From Streptomyces atratus (GTDB lineage: Bacteria > Actinomycetota > Actinomycetes > Streptomycetales > Streptomycetaceae), in assembly GCF_900119365.1 (NCBI RefSeq), contig NZ_FPJO01000001.1:381181-445180 (forward strand): 64,000 nucleotides of DNA, in the 5' to 3' direction. This document shows, in pieces, positions 17,837 to 26,895 of the stretch (positions are counted from its first letter, which is position 1; each line of letters starts with the position of its first letter). The translations under genes were made by a program, and so were the position numbers. The notes under the pieces were generated by a model, which had not been told where the DNA came from, did not search any database, and saw only the letters and a program-made list of their open reading frames with translations.

Positions 17837-18811
17837 CTACGCGAGGTGGGCGCGGACCTCGGCGGCGGCGTCGTGGCCGTACGCCTTGGTGAAGCGGTCC
17901 ATGAAGTGGGCGCGGCGCAGGGTGTACTCCTGGGTGCCGACCGTCTCGATGACCAGGGTGGCCAGCATGCAGCCGACCTGGGCGGCGCGCTCCAGGCCGA
18001 CGCCCCAGGCGAGGCCGGAGAGGAAACCGGCCCGGAAGGCGTCGCCGACGCCGGTCGGGTCGGCCTTGATCTCCTCCTCCGGGCAGCCGACCTCGATCGG
18101 CTCCTGGCCGGCGTGCTCGATGCGCACGCCGCGGGCGCCGAGGGTGGTGATCCGGTGGCCGACCTTGGCCAGGATCTCCTCGTCGGTCCAGCCGGTCTTG
18201 GACTCGATGAGCCCCTTCTCGTACTCGTTGGAGAAGAGGTACGTGGCGCCGTCCAGGAGGATCCGGATCTCGTCGCCGTCCATCCGGGCGATCTGCTGCG
18301 AGAAGTCCGCGGCGAACGGGATGCCCCGGGAGCGGCACTCCTCGGTGTGGCGAAGCATCCCCTCGGGGTCGTCGGCGCCGATCGAGACCAGGTCGAGGCC
18401 GCCGACCCGGTCGGCGACGGCCTTCAGCTCGATGAGCCGGGCCTCGCTCATCGCGCCGGTGTAGAAGGAGCCGATCTGGTTGTGGTCGGCGTCCGTCGTA
18501 CAGACGAAGCGGGCGGTGTGCAGGACCTCGGAGATCCGGACCGACCCGGTGTCGACGCCATGGCGGTCGAGCCAGGCGCGGTACTCGTCGAAGTCGGAAC
18601 CGGCGGCGCCGACCAGGATCGGCTCCGTGCCCAGCAGGCCCATGCCGAAGCAGATGTTGGCGGCAACACCGCCCCGGCGCACGTCGAGGTTGTCGACCAG
18701 GAAGGAGAGCGAGACCGTGTGCAGCTGATCCGCGACCAGCTGGTCGGCGAAACGGCCGGGGAAGGTCATGAGGTGATCGGTGGCGATGGAGCCGGTGACT
18801 GCGATTCGCAC
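17837..18811 (-). CDS. PfkB family carbohydrate/nucleoside kinase
   Basis: A 324-residue ribokinase-fold enzyme. The N-terminal substrate motif GGVAANICFGMGLLG and the C-terminal ATP-site motif DPTGVGDAFRAGF, with its catalytic Asp, are both intact. The family phosphorylates sugars or nucleosides; the sequence resembles adenosine-kinase-like members of actinobacteria, but the substrate is unproven. I chose the GTG at 18811 because it follows AGGAG at 9 nt and starts directly with VRIAVTGSIATDH. Its stop codon abuts the desulfurase-TusA stop with no base between, and no terminator is visible there. Confidence 0.9.
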   Translation of the reverse strand: MRIAVTGSIATDHLMTFPGRFADQLVADQLHTVSLSFLVDNLDVRRGGVAANICFGMGLLGTEPILVGAAGSDFDEYRAWLDRHGVDTGSVRISEVLHTARFVCTTDADHNQIGSFYTGAMSEARLIELKAVADRVGGLDLVSIGADDPEGMLRHTEECRSRGIPFAADFSQQIARMDGDEIRILLDGATYLFSNEYEKGLIESKTGWTDEEILAKVGHRITTLGARGVRIEHAGQEPIEVGCPEEEIKADPTGVGDAFRAGFLSGLAWGVGLERAAQVGCMLATLVIETVGTQEYTLRRAHFMDRFTKAYGHDAAAEVRAHLA

Positions 18812-18971
18812 GGGGAGACTGCTCCTGCGGAGATCGGGGGGAACGGGTGACTGTGTTCCCGGGGCGGCGTGACAGTTCACGCTACCGGTTCCCCGGACCC
18901 GCCCTGAAGGGGGGAAAACTACCCGATAGTAGGGCTTTCTTCCTGAGGCGTGTGGTGCCTACGGTGCGGTT

Positions 18972-19169
18972 ATGTCGAACCACATCGCCACGCGCGAGTC
19001 CGAGATGAGCCTGGCCGAGCTGCGCGGTGACTGCGCGCGGATGGCTCCGCACTGGGCGGCCCAACCGAAGTCTGCCCCCGTTCCGGTCGCGCCGTCCCGG
19101 ATTCACGGGGTCACGGTGCCCGCCGCCTCCGCCCGGCTGATCGACGCCATGTCCGACTACGGCGACTGA
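18972..19169 (+). CDS. small conserved-looking protein, function unknown
   Basis: A 65-residue polar protein without membrane segment or known motif (it begins MSNHIATRESEMSLAELRGD). The ATG lies 6 nt after TACGGT (18960-18965), a good actinobacterial -10 element, so a leaderless mRNA is likely. I see no ribosome site. The size, codon use and isolated promoter favour a real gene, but I cannot name a family. Confidence 0.5.
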   Translation: MSNHIATRESEMSLAELRGDCARMAPHWAAQPKSAPVPVAPSRIHGVTVPAASARLIDAMSDYGD

Positions 19170-19333
19170 GAGGCGGCGAAGACCGGTACCCATCGCGCCT
19201 GACGCCCCGCGCGGAAACCGTGCGGGAACCGTGCGCGCCGCTGCCCCGTCCCACCGTTGTCCCCGTTCCCGGGGATGGACGGACAGGCCGGGCGACGGCA
19301 TGTGACGGCTGATGCAGGCGAAGGAGCGATCCG

Positions 19334-20818
19334 GTGAGCACCGAGCGACCCGACAACGACGTGACCGGCCCCCGGCGGCGTTCGCCGCTCGCCGTGGCCT
19401 CGGTGGCGACAGCCGTACTGCTGGCCGGTGGCGGCGGCGCGTACTGGGCGGCGACCGCGGCGGACGGCGACGGCAGGTCCGGCGGCAGCGCGGACAGCGG
19501 CGGGCAGCGCACCCCGCCCCCGCTGGCCCTGGACGGGCAGGCGGGCACTCCGACGGCGCCCGAGGCGCCCTCCCGGGGCATCGCGCCGGGCGAGCCCGAC
19601 CCGAACGGCGGCCGGGTGGTCTACCGCGTCTCCGGCAAGCTGCCCGAGGGGCCGCGCACAGCCGCCGTGCAGCGCGCGGAGGGGACCGTCTCCGCGGCCG
19701 AGGTGGCCCGGCTGGCGAAGGCGCTGAACCTGGCGGGCACGCCGCAGGCCGAGGGCACATACTGGAAGGTGGGGTCCGACGGGGACGGCTCGGGTCCGGT
19801 CCTGCGGGTGAACAAGCAGGCTCCGGGCACCTGGAGCTTCGCCCGGTACGGCTCCGGTGGTACGGACAACTGCCAGAAGAAGGCGTCCTGTTCGGGAGAG
19901 AACCCGGCTCCGGGCGGCAGCGGCTCCCCGGTGAGCGAGAGCGCGGCCAGGGCCGCCGCGACACCGGTACTGAAGGCGGCGGGGCAGGACGGCGCCGCAC
20001 TCGACAGCCGCCAACTCATGGGTTCGGTACGGGTGGTGAACGCCGACCCGAAGGTGGACGGCCTTCCCACGTACGGCTGGTCGACCGGGATCCAGGTGGG
20101 GCCGGACGGTGAAGTGGTCGGCGGCAGCGGGCAGTTGAAGGGCCTGGAGAAGGGTGACAGCTATCCGGTGATCAGCGCGGCCGAGGCGCTGAAGCAGCTG
20201 AACGCTTCGGCGCCCGGTACGCACGCGCGCGCGGACATCGGCGGATGCGCCACCCCCGTACCGCTGGACGAAGGCCAAAAGACGCCGAAGGTCCACTGCG
20301 GGACGCCGACCGGGGCGGAGCGGCCGACGACGACGGTGACGGTCGAGAAGGCGGTGTTCGGCCTGGCGGCGCAGTACGTGGCGGGCAAGCAGACGCTCGT
20401 ACCGTCCTGGCTCTTCTCCGTGCGGCCGGCCGCCGGCGGCCGGGGCACCACGGTGTCCCAGGTCGCCGTGGCCCCCTCGTACCTGGCGAAGGACGCGCCC
20501 TCGACGGCCGTCCCCACACCGGCCCCCACGACTCCCCCGGGCAGCGCGGAGAAGTCCGGACCGCAGCCGCTGTCGTACCGCGCCGACGGGCGGACCCTGT
20601 CGGTGACGTTCTGGGGCGGGGTGTGCAGTACGTACACCGCGAGCGCGACCGAGAGCCCGGACCGGGTGACCGTGAAGGTGACGGAGGCGAAGCAGCCCGG
20701 GAAGAAGGTCTGCATCACGATCGCCAAGGAGCTGACCCGGACGGTGACGCTCGACGCGCCGCTCGGCGACCGGACGGTGGTCGACGCGGCGTCGGGCGGT
20801 GACGTCCCGCGCGGCTGA
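19334..20818 (+). CDS. membrane-anchored extracellular protein of unknown function
   Basis: A 494-residue protein with a GTG start after AAGGAG. A single N-terminal membrane helix (about residues 18-40) is followed by a Gly/Ser/Asp-rich linker and a large exported domain. Cysteine pairs (for example near DNCQKKASC, VHCG and CSTY) suggest disulfides outside the cell. A Pro/Thr-rich linker (near APTTPPGSAEK) precedes a C-terminal beta-rich module of about 90 residues. Streptomyces homologues are labelled large or hypothetical membrane proteins. No enzyme motif is visible. A strong hairpin terminator follows. Confidence 0.8.
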   Translation: MSTERPDNDVTGPRRRSPLAVASVATAVLLAGGGGAYWAATAADGDGRSGGSADSGGQRTPPPLALDGQAGTPTAPEAPSRGIAPGEPDPNGGRVVYRVSGKLPEGPRTAAVQRAEGTVSAAEVARLAKALNLAGTPQAEGTYWKVGSDGDGSGPVLRVNKQAPGTWSFARYGSGGTDNCQKKASCSGENPAPGGSGSPVSESAARAAATPVLKAAGQDGAALDSRQLMGSVRVVNADPKVDGLPTYGWSTGIQVGPDGEVVGGSGQLKGLEKGDSYPVISAAEALKQLNASAPGTHARADIGGCATPVPLDEGQKTPKVHCGTPTGAERPTTTVTVEKAVFGLAAQYVAGKQTLVPSWLFSVRPAAGGRGTTVSQVAVAPSYLAKDAPSTAVPTPAPTTPPGSAEKSGPQPLSYRADGRTLSVTFWGGVCSTYTASATESPDRVTVKVTEAKQPGKKVCITIAKELTRTVTLDAPLGDRTVVDAASGGDVPRG

Positions 20819-20839
20819 GCGCCGGCCTCTCGGACACGA

Positions 20840-20876
20840 CGGCGGCGGCGGACCCGGATTCGGGGTCCGCCGCCGT
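20840..20876. terminator. hairpin terminator between convergent genes
   Basis: Arms 20843-20855 and 20863-20875 form a perfect 13-bp stem. It lies between the membrane-anchored protein gene (plus) and erpA (minus). Confidence 0.8.
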
Positions 20877-20939
20877 TGTGCCGTTCCGCGTCGCGCTCAG
20901 GCGTACGCGCCGCCTTCAGGGGCCGGCTGCCTTCAGGGC

Positions 20940-21296
20940 TCAGTTGAAGGAGTCGCCGCAGGCGCAGGAGCCCGTGGCATTGGGGTTGTCGATCGTGAAG
21001 CCCTGCTTCTCGATCGTGTCGACGAAGTCGATGGAGGCGCCGCCCAGGTACGGAGCGCTCATCCGGTCGGTGACGACCTTGACGCCGTCGAAGTCCTTCA
21101 CGACGTCACCGTCGAGCGAACGCTCGTCGAAGAAGAGCTGGTAGCGCAGGCCCGAGCAGCCGCCGGGCTGGACGGCGACGCGCAGCGCCAGGTCGTCACG
21201 GCCTTCCTGCTCCAGCAGGCCCTTGACCTTGGCTGCGGCGGCGTCGGACAGGAGGATGCCGTCGCTCACGGTGGTGGTCTCGTCCGATACGGACAT
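20940..21296 (-). CDS. erpA: A-type iron-sulfur cluster carrier
   Basis: A 118-residue HesB/IscA/ErpA protein that accepts and hands over Fe-S clusters. The three cluster cysteines are visible: Cys47 (GGCSG), Cys111 and Cys113 (SCACGDSF). Its partner targets may include the Fe-S enzymes encoded near it, such as NadA just across the divergent promoter region, and LipA about 38 kb away. It is transcribed away from nadA across 243 bp. Confidence 0.95.
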   Translation of the reverse strand: MSVSDETTTVSDGILLSDAAAAKVKGLLEQEGRDDLALRVAVQPGGCSGLRYQLFFDERSLDGDVVKDFDGVKVVTDRMSAPYLGGASIDFVDTIEKQGFTIDNPNATGSCACGDSFN

Positions 21297-21539
21297 CTGC
21301 TTCTCTCCCGGGTTGTACGGAGACTGCTTGCCGACGTTGCAACCGTCGGGACCGCGGATTCATTCCGGGCCGAGCGCTTGCCTGTTCCAGTCATGCTCGC
21401 ACACCGGTCCGCCGAGGGGATGCGTCACATCGACACTATGGCCATCGTCAAAGTGACGTGAACCGGATATCATAGATAGCGTCAATTAGACGAAAAGGCT
21501 TTCGCGGAAGCTTTCAGCAGAGAAGAAAGGGTGCGTGAC

Positions 21540-22727
21540 GTGACCACGGCCCACCCCGTCCAGGATCTCGACGTCCAGCCGACGCCCCTCGCCCTGCTCC
21601 TGCTCGGCCGTGAGGCCGACCCGCGGAGCGAGCGCGGCGTGGAGTGCCCCGGCGACCTGCCATCCCCGTCCGACCCGGACCTGGTGGAGCGTGCCCGCGC
21701 GGCCAAGGAGAAGCTCGGGGACAAGGTGTTCGTCCTCGGCCACCACTACCAGCGCGACGAGGTCATCCAGTTCGCCGACGTCACCGGCGACTCGTTCAAG
21801 CTCGCCCGGGACGCGGCCGCGCGGCCGGAGGCCGAGTACATCGTCTTCTGCGGCGTGCACTTCATGGCCGAGTCCGCGGACATCCTGACCACCGACGACC
21901 AGAAGGTCGTGCTGCCGGACCTGGCGGCGGGCTGCTCCATGGCCGACATGGCCACCGCCGAGCAGGTCGCCGAGTGCTGGGACGTGCTGACCGAGGCCGG
22001 GGTCGCCGAGCAGGTCGTGCCGGTCTCGTACATGAACTCCTCCGCCGACATCAAGGCCTTCACCGGCCGGCACGGCGGCACGATCTGCACCTCGTCCAAC
22101 GCGAAGCGGGCGCTGGAGTGGGCCTTCGAGCAGGGCGAGAAGGTCCTCTTCCTGCCCGACCAGCACCTGGGCCGGAACACCGCGGTCCGGGACATGGGGA
22201 TGTCGCTGGAGGACTGCGTCCTCTACAACCCGCACAAGCCGAACGGCGGCCTGACCGCCGAGGAGCTGCGGAACGCGAAGATGATCCTGTGGCGCGGGCA
22301 CTGCTCGGTGCACGGCCGCTTCTCGGTCGAGTCCGTCAACGACGTCCGCGAGCGGATACCGGGCGTCAACGTCCTGGTCCACCCCGAGTGCAAGCACGAG
22401 GTCGTGGCGGCGGCGGACTACGTCGGCTCGACGGAGTACATCATCAAGGCCCTGGAGGCGGCCCCGGCCGGCTCGAAGTGGGCGATCGGCACCGAGCTGA
22501 ACCTGGTGCGCCGGCTGGCGAACCGCTTCGCGGCCGAGGACAAGGAGATCGTCTTCCTCGACAAGACGGTCTGCTTCTGCTCGACGATGAACCGCATCGA
22601 CCTGCCGCACCTGGTGTGGGCGCTGGAGTCGCTGGCCGAGGGCAACCTGGTCAACCGGATCGAGGTCGACCCGGAGACGGAGAAGTACGCCAAGCTCGCG
22701 CTGGAGCGGATGCTGGCGCTGCCGTAG
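21540..22727 (+). CDS. nadA: quinolinate synthase
   Basis: A 395-residue NadA that condenses iminoaspartate with dihydroxyacetone phosphate to make quinolinate for NAD. Substrate motifs GHHYQRDEV and YMNSSADIKA are intact. The 4Fe-4S cysteines fall in VFCGVHFMAES, HPECKHE and CFCSTMN. The GTG at 21540 is preferred because GAAAGG lies 9 nt upstream; the in-frame GTG at 21531 would have no spacing. NadB and NadC are not in the window. A strong terminator hairpin follows. Confidence 0.95.
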   Translation: MTTAHPVQDLDVQPTPLALLLLGREADPRSERGVECPGDLPSPSDPDLVERARAAKEKLGDKVFVLGHHYQRDEVIQFADVTGDSFKLARDAAARPEAEYIVFCGVHFMAESADILTTDDQKVVLPDLAAGCSMADMATAEQVAECWDVLTEAGVAEQVVPVSYMNSSADIKAFTGRHGGTICTSSNAKRALEWAFEQGEKVLFLPDQHLGRNTAVRDMGMSLEDCVLYNPHKPNGGLTAEELRNAKMILWRGHCSVHGRFSVESVNDVRERIPGVNVLVHPECKHEVVAAADYVGSTEYIIKALEAAPAGSKWAIGTELNLVRRLANRFAAEDKEIVFLDKTVCFCSTMNRIDLPHLVWALESLAEGNLVNRIEVDPETEKYAKLALERMLALP

Positions 22728-22741
22728 GGGCGGCGCGCACG

Positions 22742-22787
22742 GCAGGAGGCCCCGGCACCGTGGGAGAACGGTGCCGGGGCCTCCTGC
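22742..22787. terminator. 20-bp perfect bidirectional terminator
   Basis: Arms 22742-22761 and 22768-22787 are perfectly complementary with a 6-nt loop. It separates convergent nadA and the RND transporter gene. Confidence 0.88.
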
Positions 22788-22802
22788 GCTGTGCCCTGTG
22801 CG

Positions 22803-25800
22803 TTACGCCTTCGCGGGCTCCGGCTCCTCGTCGGAGGCGGTCCGCGCCGACTGGGCCGGGGCGGACTGGCCCGCCTTCTCCGACCGCTTGAGCGCCTTCT
22901 TCTTCGCGCGGCGCTCCTTTCGGAGCTCCACCATCGCGTAGAGCGTGGGCACCAGGAGCAGCGTGAGCAGCGTCGAGGTGACCAGGCCGCCGATCACGAC
23001 CACTGCGAGCGGCTGCGAGATGAAGCCGCCCTCGCCGGTGACGCCGAGTGCCATCGGGAGCAGGGCGAAGATCGTCGCGAGTGCGGTCATCAGGATCGGG
23101 CGGAGCCGGTGGCGGCCGCCCTCCATGACCGCTTCGACGACGCCCATGCCCTGGGTGCGGTACTGGTTGATCAGGTCGATCAGCACGATCGCGTTGGTCA
23201 CCACGATGCCGATCAGCATCAGCATGCCGATCATCGCCGGTACGCCCATCGGGGTGCCGGTGATCACGAGCAGGCCGATCGCGCCGGTGGCCGCGAACGG
23301 GATGGAGACCAGCAGGATCAGCGGCTGGATCAGGGACTTGAAGGTCGCCACCAGCAGCATGAAGACGATCGCGATCGCGGCCAGCATGGCCAGGCCGAGC
23401 TTCAGGAACGCGTCGTTCTGGTCCTCGGAGACACCGCCGATGGTGGCGGTGGCGCCGTCCGGGAGCTTCAGCGCGTTGATCTTCGTCTGGAGCGAGGCGC
23501 TGACCGCACCGGTGTTGTCACCGATGGGCTTGGCGGTGATCGTCGCTGCGCGCTGGCCGTCGATCCGGGTCATCGAGACCGGTCCGGGGACCAGTTCGAC
23601 ATCGGCGATCTGTCCGAGCTCGACCGGGCCGAGGGGCAGGTTCTTCAGCTCGGCCATGGTGGTGGCCGGGTGGGCGGACCTGATGACGACGTCCCGCTCG
23701 GTGTCGTCCATGATCGCCTTGCCGGACGGGGTGCCGCGCACCGCTCCGGCGACGGCCGCGCCGAGCGTGGTCTGGTTGAAGCCGGCTTCCGCGGCCTTGG
23801 GCGTGGCCTTGACCGAGATCCGCGGGACGCTCTGCGCGAGGTCGCTCTGGACGTCGGTGACGTCCTTGAGTCCGGCGACCTCGGCCCGTACCTTCTCGGA
23901 CGCCTTCTTCAGCACGTCCGCGTCGGCGGCCTTGACCACGACGCTGAGGTCCTGGCTGCCGAAGCCGTCGCCCGCGGCGATGGTGGTGTCACCGATGCCG
24001 TCGAGCTTGCCGAGCGCGGTGTCGATGCGCTTCTGCGTGGCGTCGAAGTCGCCCGAGTCCTTCAGGGTGACCTGGTACGAGGCCTGGTTGGAGCCGGTGC
24101 CGCCGCCGAAGGCCGCCATGAAGCCGGACGAGCCGACGGTGACCTGGTAGTCCTTGACGCCCTTGTCGGCGGCGAGGACCTTCTCGACCTTCTTGGCCGC
24201 CTTGTCGGCGGCCGCCAGGCTGGTGCCGGGAGTCAGCTCCTGCTTGATGGAGAGGACTTCCTGCTCGCCCTGGTCGAAGAAGTTGGTCTTCAGCAGCGGG
24301 GCCATGCCGAAGGTGCCGAAGAGCACGGCGACGGCGATGACGATGCTGGTGATACGGCGCCGGGTCGCGAAGTGCAGCACCGGGACGTACAGCCGCTGGA
24401 GCCGGCTGCGGGCCTCCTTCTCCTCGGCCTTGCGACGGGCCTCGTCCGGGTTCTCCGTGGCGCCCTTCGGGGCGCGCAGGAACCAGTACGACAGGACGGG
24501 GACGACGGTCAGCGAGACCAGCAGGGATGCCAGCAGGGCCGCGGTGACGGTCAGCGAGAAGGAGCCGAAGAGCTCGCCGACCATGCCGCCGACGAGGCCG
24601 ATCGGCAGGAAGACGGCAACCGTGGTGAGGGTCGAGGAGGTGACCGCGCCGGCCACTTCCTTCACCGCGGTGATGATCGCCGACTGGCGCTCCTCGCCGT
24701 AGCCGAGGTGACGCTTGATGTTCTCCAGGACCACGATCGAGTCGTCGACGACGCGCCCGATCGCGATGGTCAGCGCGCCCAGCGTCAGCATGTTGAGCGA
24801 GAGGTCACGGGTCCAGAGCACGATCAGCGCGAGGACCACGGAGAGTGGGATGGAGACCGCGGTGACCAGGGTCGAGCGCAGCGACGCGAGGAAGACCAGG
24901 ATCACGATGACGGCGAAGAGCAGACCGAGCGCGCCCTCGGTGGTCAGCCCGGAGATCGCCTTGGAGACGGCGGGGCCCTGGTCGGAGACGACGGTCAGCT
25001 CGGCGCCGGCGCCGAGGTCCTTGCGGAGGTCGGGGAGCTTGTCCTTGACCGCGTCCGAGATGGCGACGGCGCTGCCGTCCTTGTCCATCGTGGCCATCAC
25101 GGCGAGGCTCGGCTTGCCGTTGGTACGGGTGATGGAGACCGCGGTGGACGGCTCCTGCTTCACCGTGGCGACGTCACCGACGCGGACCGGCCGGCCGGGC
25201 TTGCCCGTGGCCGGGTCCTGACCGGTGACCCGCAGGTTCTCGATCTGCTTGAGGGAGGTGAAGGCGCCGCCGACCTGGACGGTGCGGCTCTTGCCCGACT
25301 CGGAGAAGGAACCGGCGGGGACGGTCGCGCCGCCCGCCTGGAGCGCCTGGGAGAGCGTCATGGCGTTCAGCCCCGCGGCGGCGAGCTTCTTGTCGTCGGG
25401 GGTGATGGAGACCTGGAGGTCCTGCACACCGTCGATCGAGACCTGGCCGACGCCGCTGATGTCCTCCAGGGCGGGGACGACCGTGCGGTCCAGCTGGTCG
25501 GCGAGGGCCTGCTGGTCCTTGTCGGAGGTGACGGCCAGGACGACGGCCGGGATGTCGTCCGTCGAACCGGCGATGACCTGGGGGTCGACGTCGTCGGGAA
25601 GCTGGGCGCGGGCGCGGTTCACCGCCTGCTGGATGTCGGCGACGAGCTGCTTGGTGCCCTCGCTGCCGAAGTCGAAGGACGCCATGATGACGGCGCTGCC
25701 CTCGCTGGCGGTCGAGGTGATGCCGGTGACGCCGTCGACGGCCTTGACGGAGTTCTCGAGCGGTTCGACGACCTGCTTCTCGACCACGTCGGGGGACGCA

Positions 25801-25961
25801 CCCTGATAGGGGGCGATGACCGACACCATCGGGAGTTCGATGGTGGGCAGCAGCTGCTGTTTGAGCTGCGGGATCGCGATCGCTCCGAACACGAGCGCGA
25901 CGATCGAGATCAATCCGATCAGGGCCCGTTGCGCGAGGCTGAATCTGGACAGCCAGGACAT
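22803..25961 (-). CDS. RND (HAE1-like) efflux transporter
   Basis: A 1052-residue proton-driven exporter of the AcrB/SwrC type. It has the usual twofold layout: a membrane helix, a large outer loop, six helices, a helix, a second large loop and six more helices. The TM4 proton-relay segment GRVVDDSIVVLENI keeps the Asp pair. The last 50 residues are a Lys/Ala-rich cytosolic tail. There is no membrane-fusion or outer-membrane partner gene, as expected for a monoderm pump. A NarL-type two-component system lies directly upstream on the same strand and is the likely controller. The substrate is unknown; lipids or amphiphilic drugs are possibilities. Confidence 0.93.
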   Translation of the reverse strand: MSWLSRFSLAQRALIGLISIVALVFGAIAIPQLKQQLLPTIELPMVSVIAPYQGASPDVVEKQVVEPLENSVKAVDGVTGITSTASEGSAVIMASFDFGSEGTKQLVADIQQAVNRARAQLPDDVDPQVIAGSTDDIPAVVLAVTSDKDQQALADQLDRTVVPALEDISGVGQVSIDGVQDLQVSITPDDKKLAAAGLNAMTLSQALQAGGATVPAGSFSESGKSRTVQVGGAFTSLKQIENLRVTGQDPATGKPGRPVRVGDVATVKQEPSTAVSITRTNGKPSLAVMATMDKDGSAVAISDAVKDKLPDLRKDLGAGAELTVVSDQGPAVSKAISGLTTEGALGLLFAVIVILVFLASLRSTLVTAVSIPLSVVLALIVLWTRDLSLNMLTLGALTIAIGRVVDDSIVVLENIKRHLGYGEERQSAIITAVKEVAGAVTSSTLTTVAVFLPIGLVGGMVGELFGSFSLTVTAALLASLLVSLTVVPVLSYWFLRAPKGATENPDEARRKAEEKEARSRLQRLYVPVLHFATRRRITSIVIAVAVLFGTFGMAPLLKTNFFDQGEQEVLSIKQELTPGTSLAAADKAAKKVEKVLAADKGVKDYQVTVGSSGFMAAFGGGTGSNQASYQVTLKDSGDFDATQKRIDTALGKLDGIGDTTIAAGDGFGSQDLSVVVKAADADVLKKASEKVRAEVAGLKDVTDVQSDLAQSVPRISVKATPKAAEAGFNQTTLGAAVAGAVRGTPSGKAIMDDTERDVVIRSAHPATTMAELKNLPLGPVELGQIADVELVPGPVSMTRIDGQRAATITAKPIGDNTGAVSASLQTKINALKLPDGATATIGGVSEDQNDAFLKLGLAMLAAIAIVFMLLVATFKSLIQPLILLVSIPFAATGAIGLLVITGTPMGVPAMIGMLMLIGIVVTNAIVLIDLINQYRTQGMGVVEAVMEGGRHRLRPILMTALATIFALLPMALGVTGEGGFISQPLAVVVIGGLVTSTLLTLLLVPTLYAMVELRKERRAKKKALKRSEKAGQSAPAQSARTASDEEPEPAKA

Positions 25962-26098
25962 GGGTGGGTACCTCTTCTGTGGCTTACGCGGCAGGTGGGC
26001 GGGTGACTCGGGAACAGACCCGGCCCAGCTACACGATCGCCTACCGGCAGGGAGGAAAGCGTCGGCCCTCGGGTTGCTTTCTTATGCCGCGCATACCG

Positions 26099-26126
26099 CA
26101 GGTGGAGTACGCCGTTTCTCCACCTG
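26099..26126. terminator. small hairpin directly after the response regulator
   Basis: Arms 26099-26107 and 26118-26126 form a perfect 9-bp stem that ends at the base before the response-regulator stop codon. It may partly separate that gene from the RND gene, which starts 138 bp further on. Confidence 0.45.
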
Positions 26127-26822
26127 TCACTCCACCCTGGGGCGCACCAGGCCGGATTCGTAGGCAATTACCACCAATTGAGCCCGGTCCCTGGCGCCCA
26201 GCTTCGCCATCGCCCTGTTCACATGGGTCTTGACGGTGAGCGGGCTGACGACGAGCCGCTCGGCGATCTCGTCGTTGGAGTGGCCGCCGGCCACCAGTAC
26301 GAGCACCTCGCGCTCGCGGCCGGTGAGCGCGTCGAGCCGCTCGGAGTACTCCGCGGCGCTCGGTCCGTCGCCCTCCGAACTGCCGCCCTGCGCAAGGAAG
26401 GTGGCGATCAGGCCCTTGGTCGCGGCCGGTGAGAGCAGCGCCTCGCCGGCCGCGGCGATGCGGATGGCGTTGAGCAGTTCCTCCGGTTCCGCGCCTTTGC
26501 CGAGGAAGCCGGACGCCCCGGCCCGTAGCGACTGCACCACGTACTCGTCCACCTCGAAGGTGGTGAGCATGACGACCCGTACGTCGGCCAGCTCCGGATC
26601 GGCGCTGATCAGGCGGGTCGCGGTGAGTCCGTCCGTGCCCGGCATCCGGATGTCCATCAGCACCACGTCGGCGCGGGTCGAACGGGCGAGTTCCACGGCC
26701 TGCGCGCCGTCCGCCGCCTCGCCGACCACCTCCATGTCGGCCTCCGAGTCGACCAGGACCCGGAAGGCGCTGCGCAGCAGCGCCTGGTCGTCGACGAGCA
26801 GCACCTTGATGGGCGGTGTCAT
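26127..26822 (-). CDS. NarL/FixJ-type response regulator
   Basis: A 231-residue regulator. The N-terminal receiver has Asp11/Asp12 and phosphoacceptor Asp57 (VLMDIRMP). The C-terminal LuxR-type helix-turn-helix is visible as LTGREREVLVLVAGG-HSNDEIAERLVVS-TVKTHV. It should be phosphorylated by the histidine kinase just upstream and probably controls the RND pump downstream. Three ATG codons follow near-identical GGGRRAGAACRC sequences. I chose the last (26822) because its GGGGGAG ribosome site is the best spaced; 26843 is in frame and would add seven residues. Confidence 0.92.
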   Translation of the reverse strand: MTPPIKVLLVDDQALLRSAFRVLVDSEADMEVVGEAADGAQAVELARSTRADVVLMDIRMPGTDGLTATRLISADPELADVRVVMLTTFEVDEYVVQSLRAGASGFLGKGAEPEELLNAIRIAAAGEALLSPAATKGLIATFLAQGGSSEGDGPSAAEYSERLDALTGREREVLVLVAGGHSNDEIAERLVVSPLTVKTHVNRAMAKLGARDRAQLVVIAYESGLVRPRVE

Positions 26823-26878
26823 GCGTTCTCCCCCCGCCGTCATGCGTTCTTTCCCGTCGTCATGTGTTCTCCCCCGTC
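26819..26878 (-). repeat. triple 20-nt tandem repeat of ribosome site plus start codon
   Basis: Reading the minus strand from 26878, the unit GGGRRAGAACRC-ATG-ACRNCG occurs three times with periods of 20 and 21 nt. It places ATG codons at 26863, 26843 and 26822. The first ATG opens a 7-codon frame (MTTGKNA) whose TGA overlaps the second ATG. Confidence 0.75.
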
Positions 26879-26895
26879 CGGCCCGCCGCGCCCGG

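Noticed and set aside
21461..21480. Inverted repeat CGTC-AATTA-GACG before nadA as a NAD-repressor site
   Set aside because: The arms are only 4 bp and do not match a NAD-regulator motif I can name with confidence. I leave it out as a feature.
22791..26006. 1071-codon open frame on the plus strand
   Set aside because: It is the complement of the RND transporter gene. The translation is Arg/Asp/Gly/His-rich with no domain, as expected of an antisense frame in high-GC DNA.
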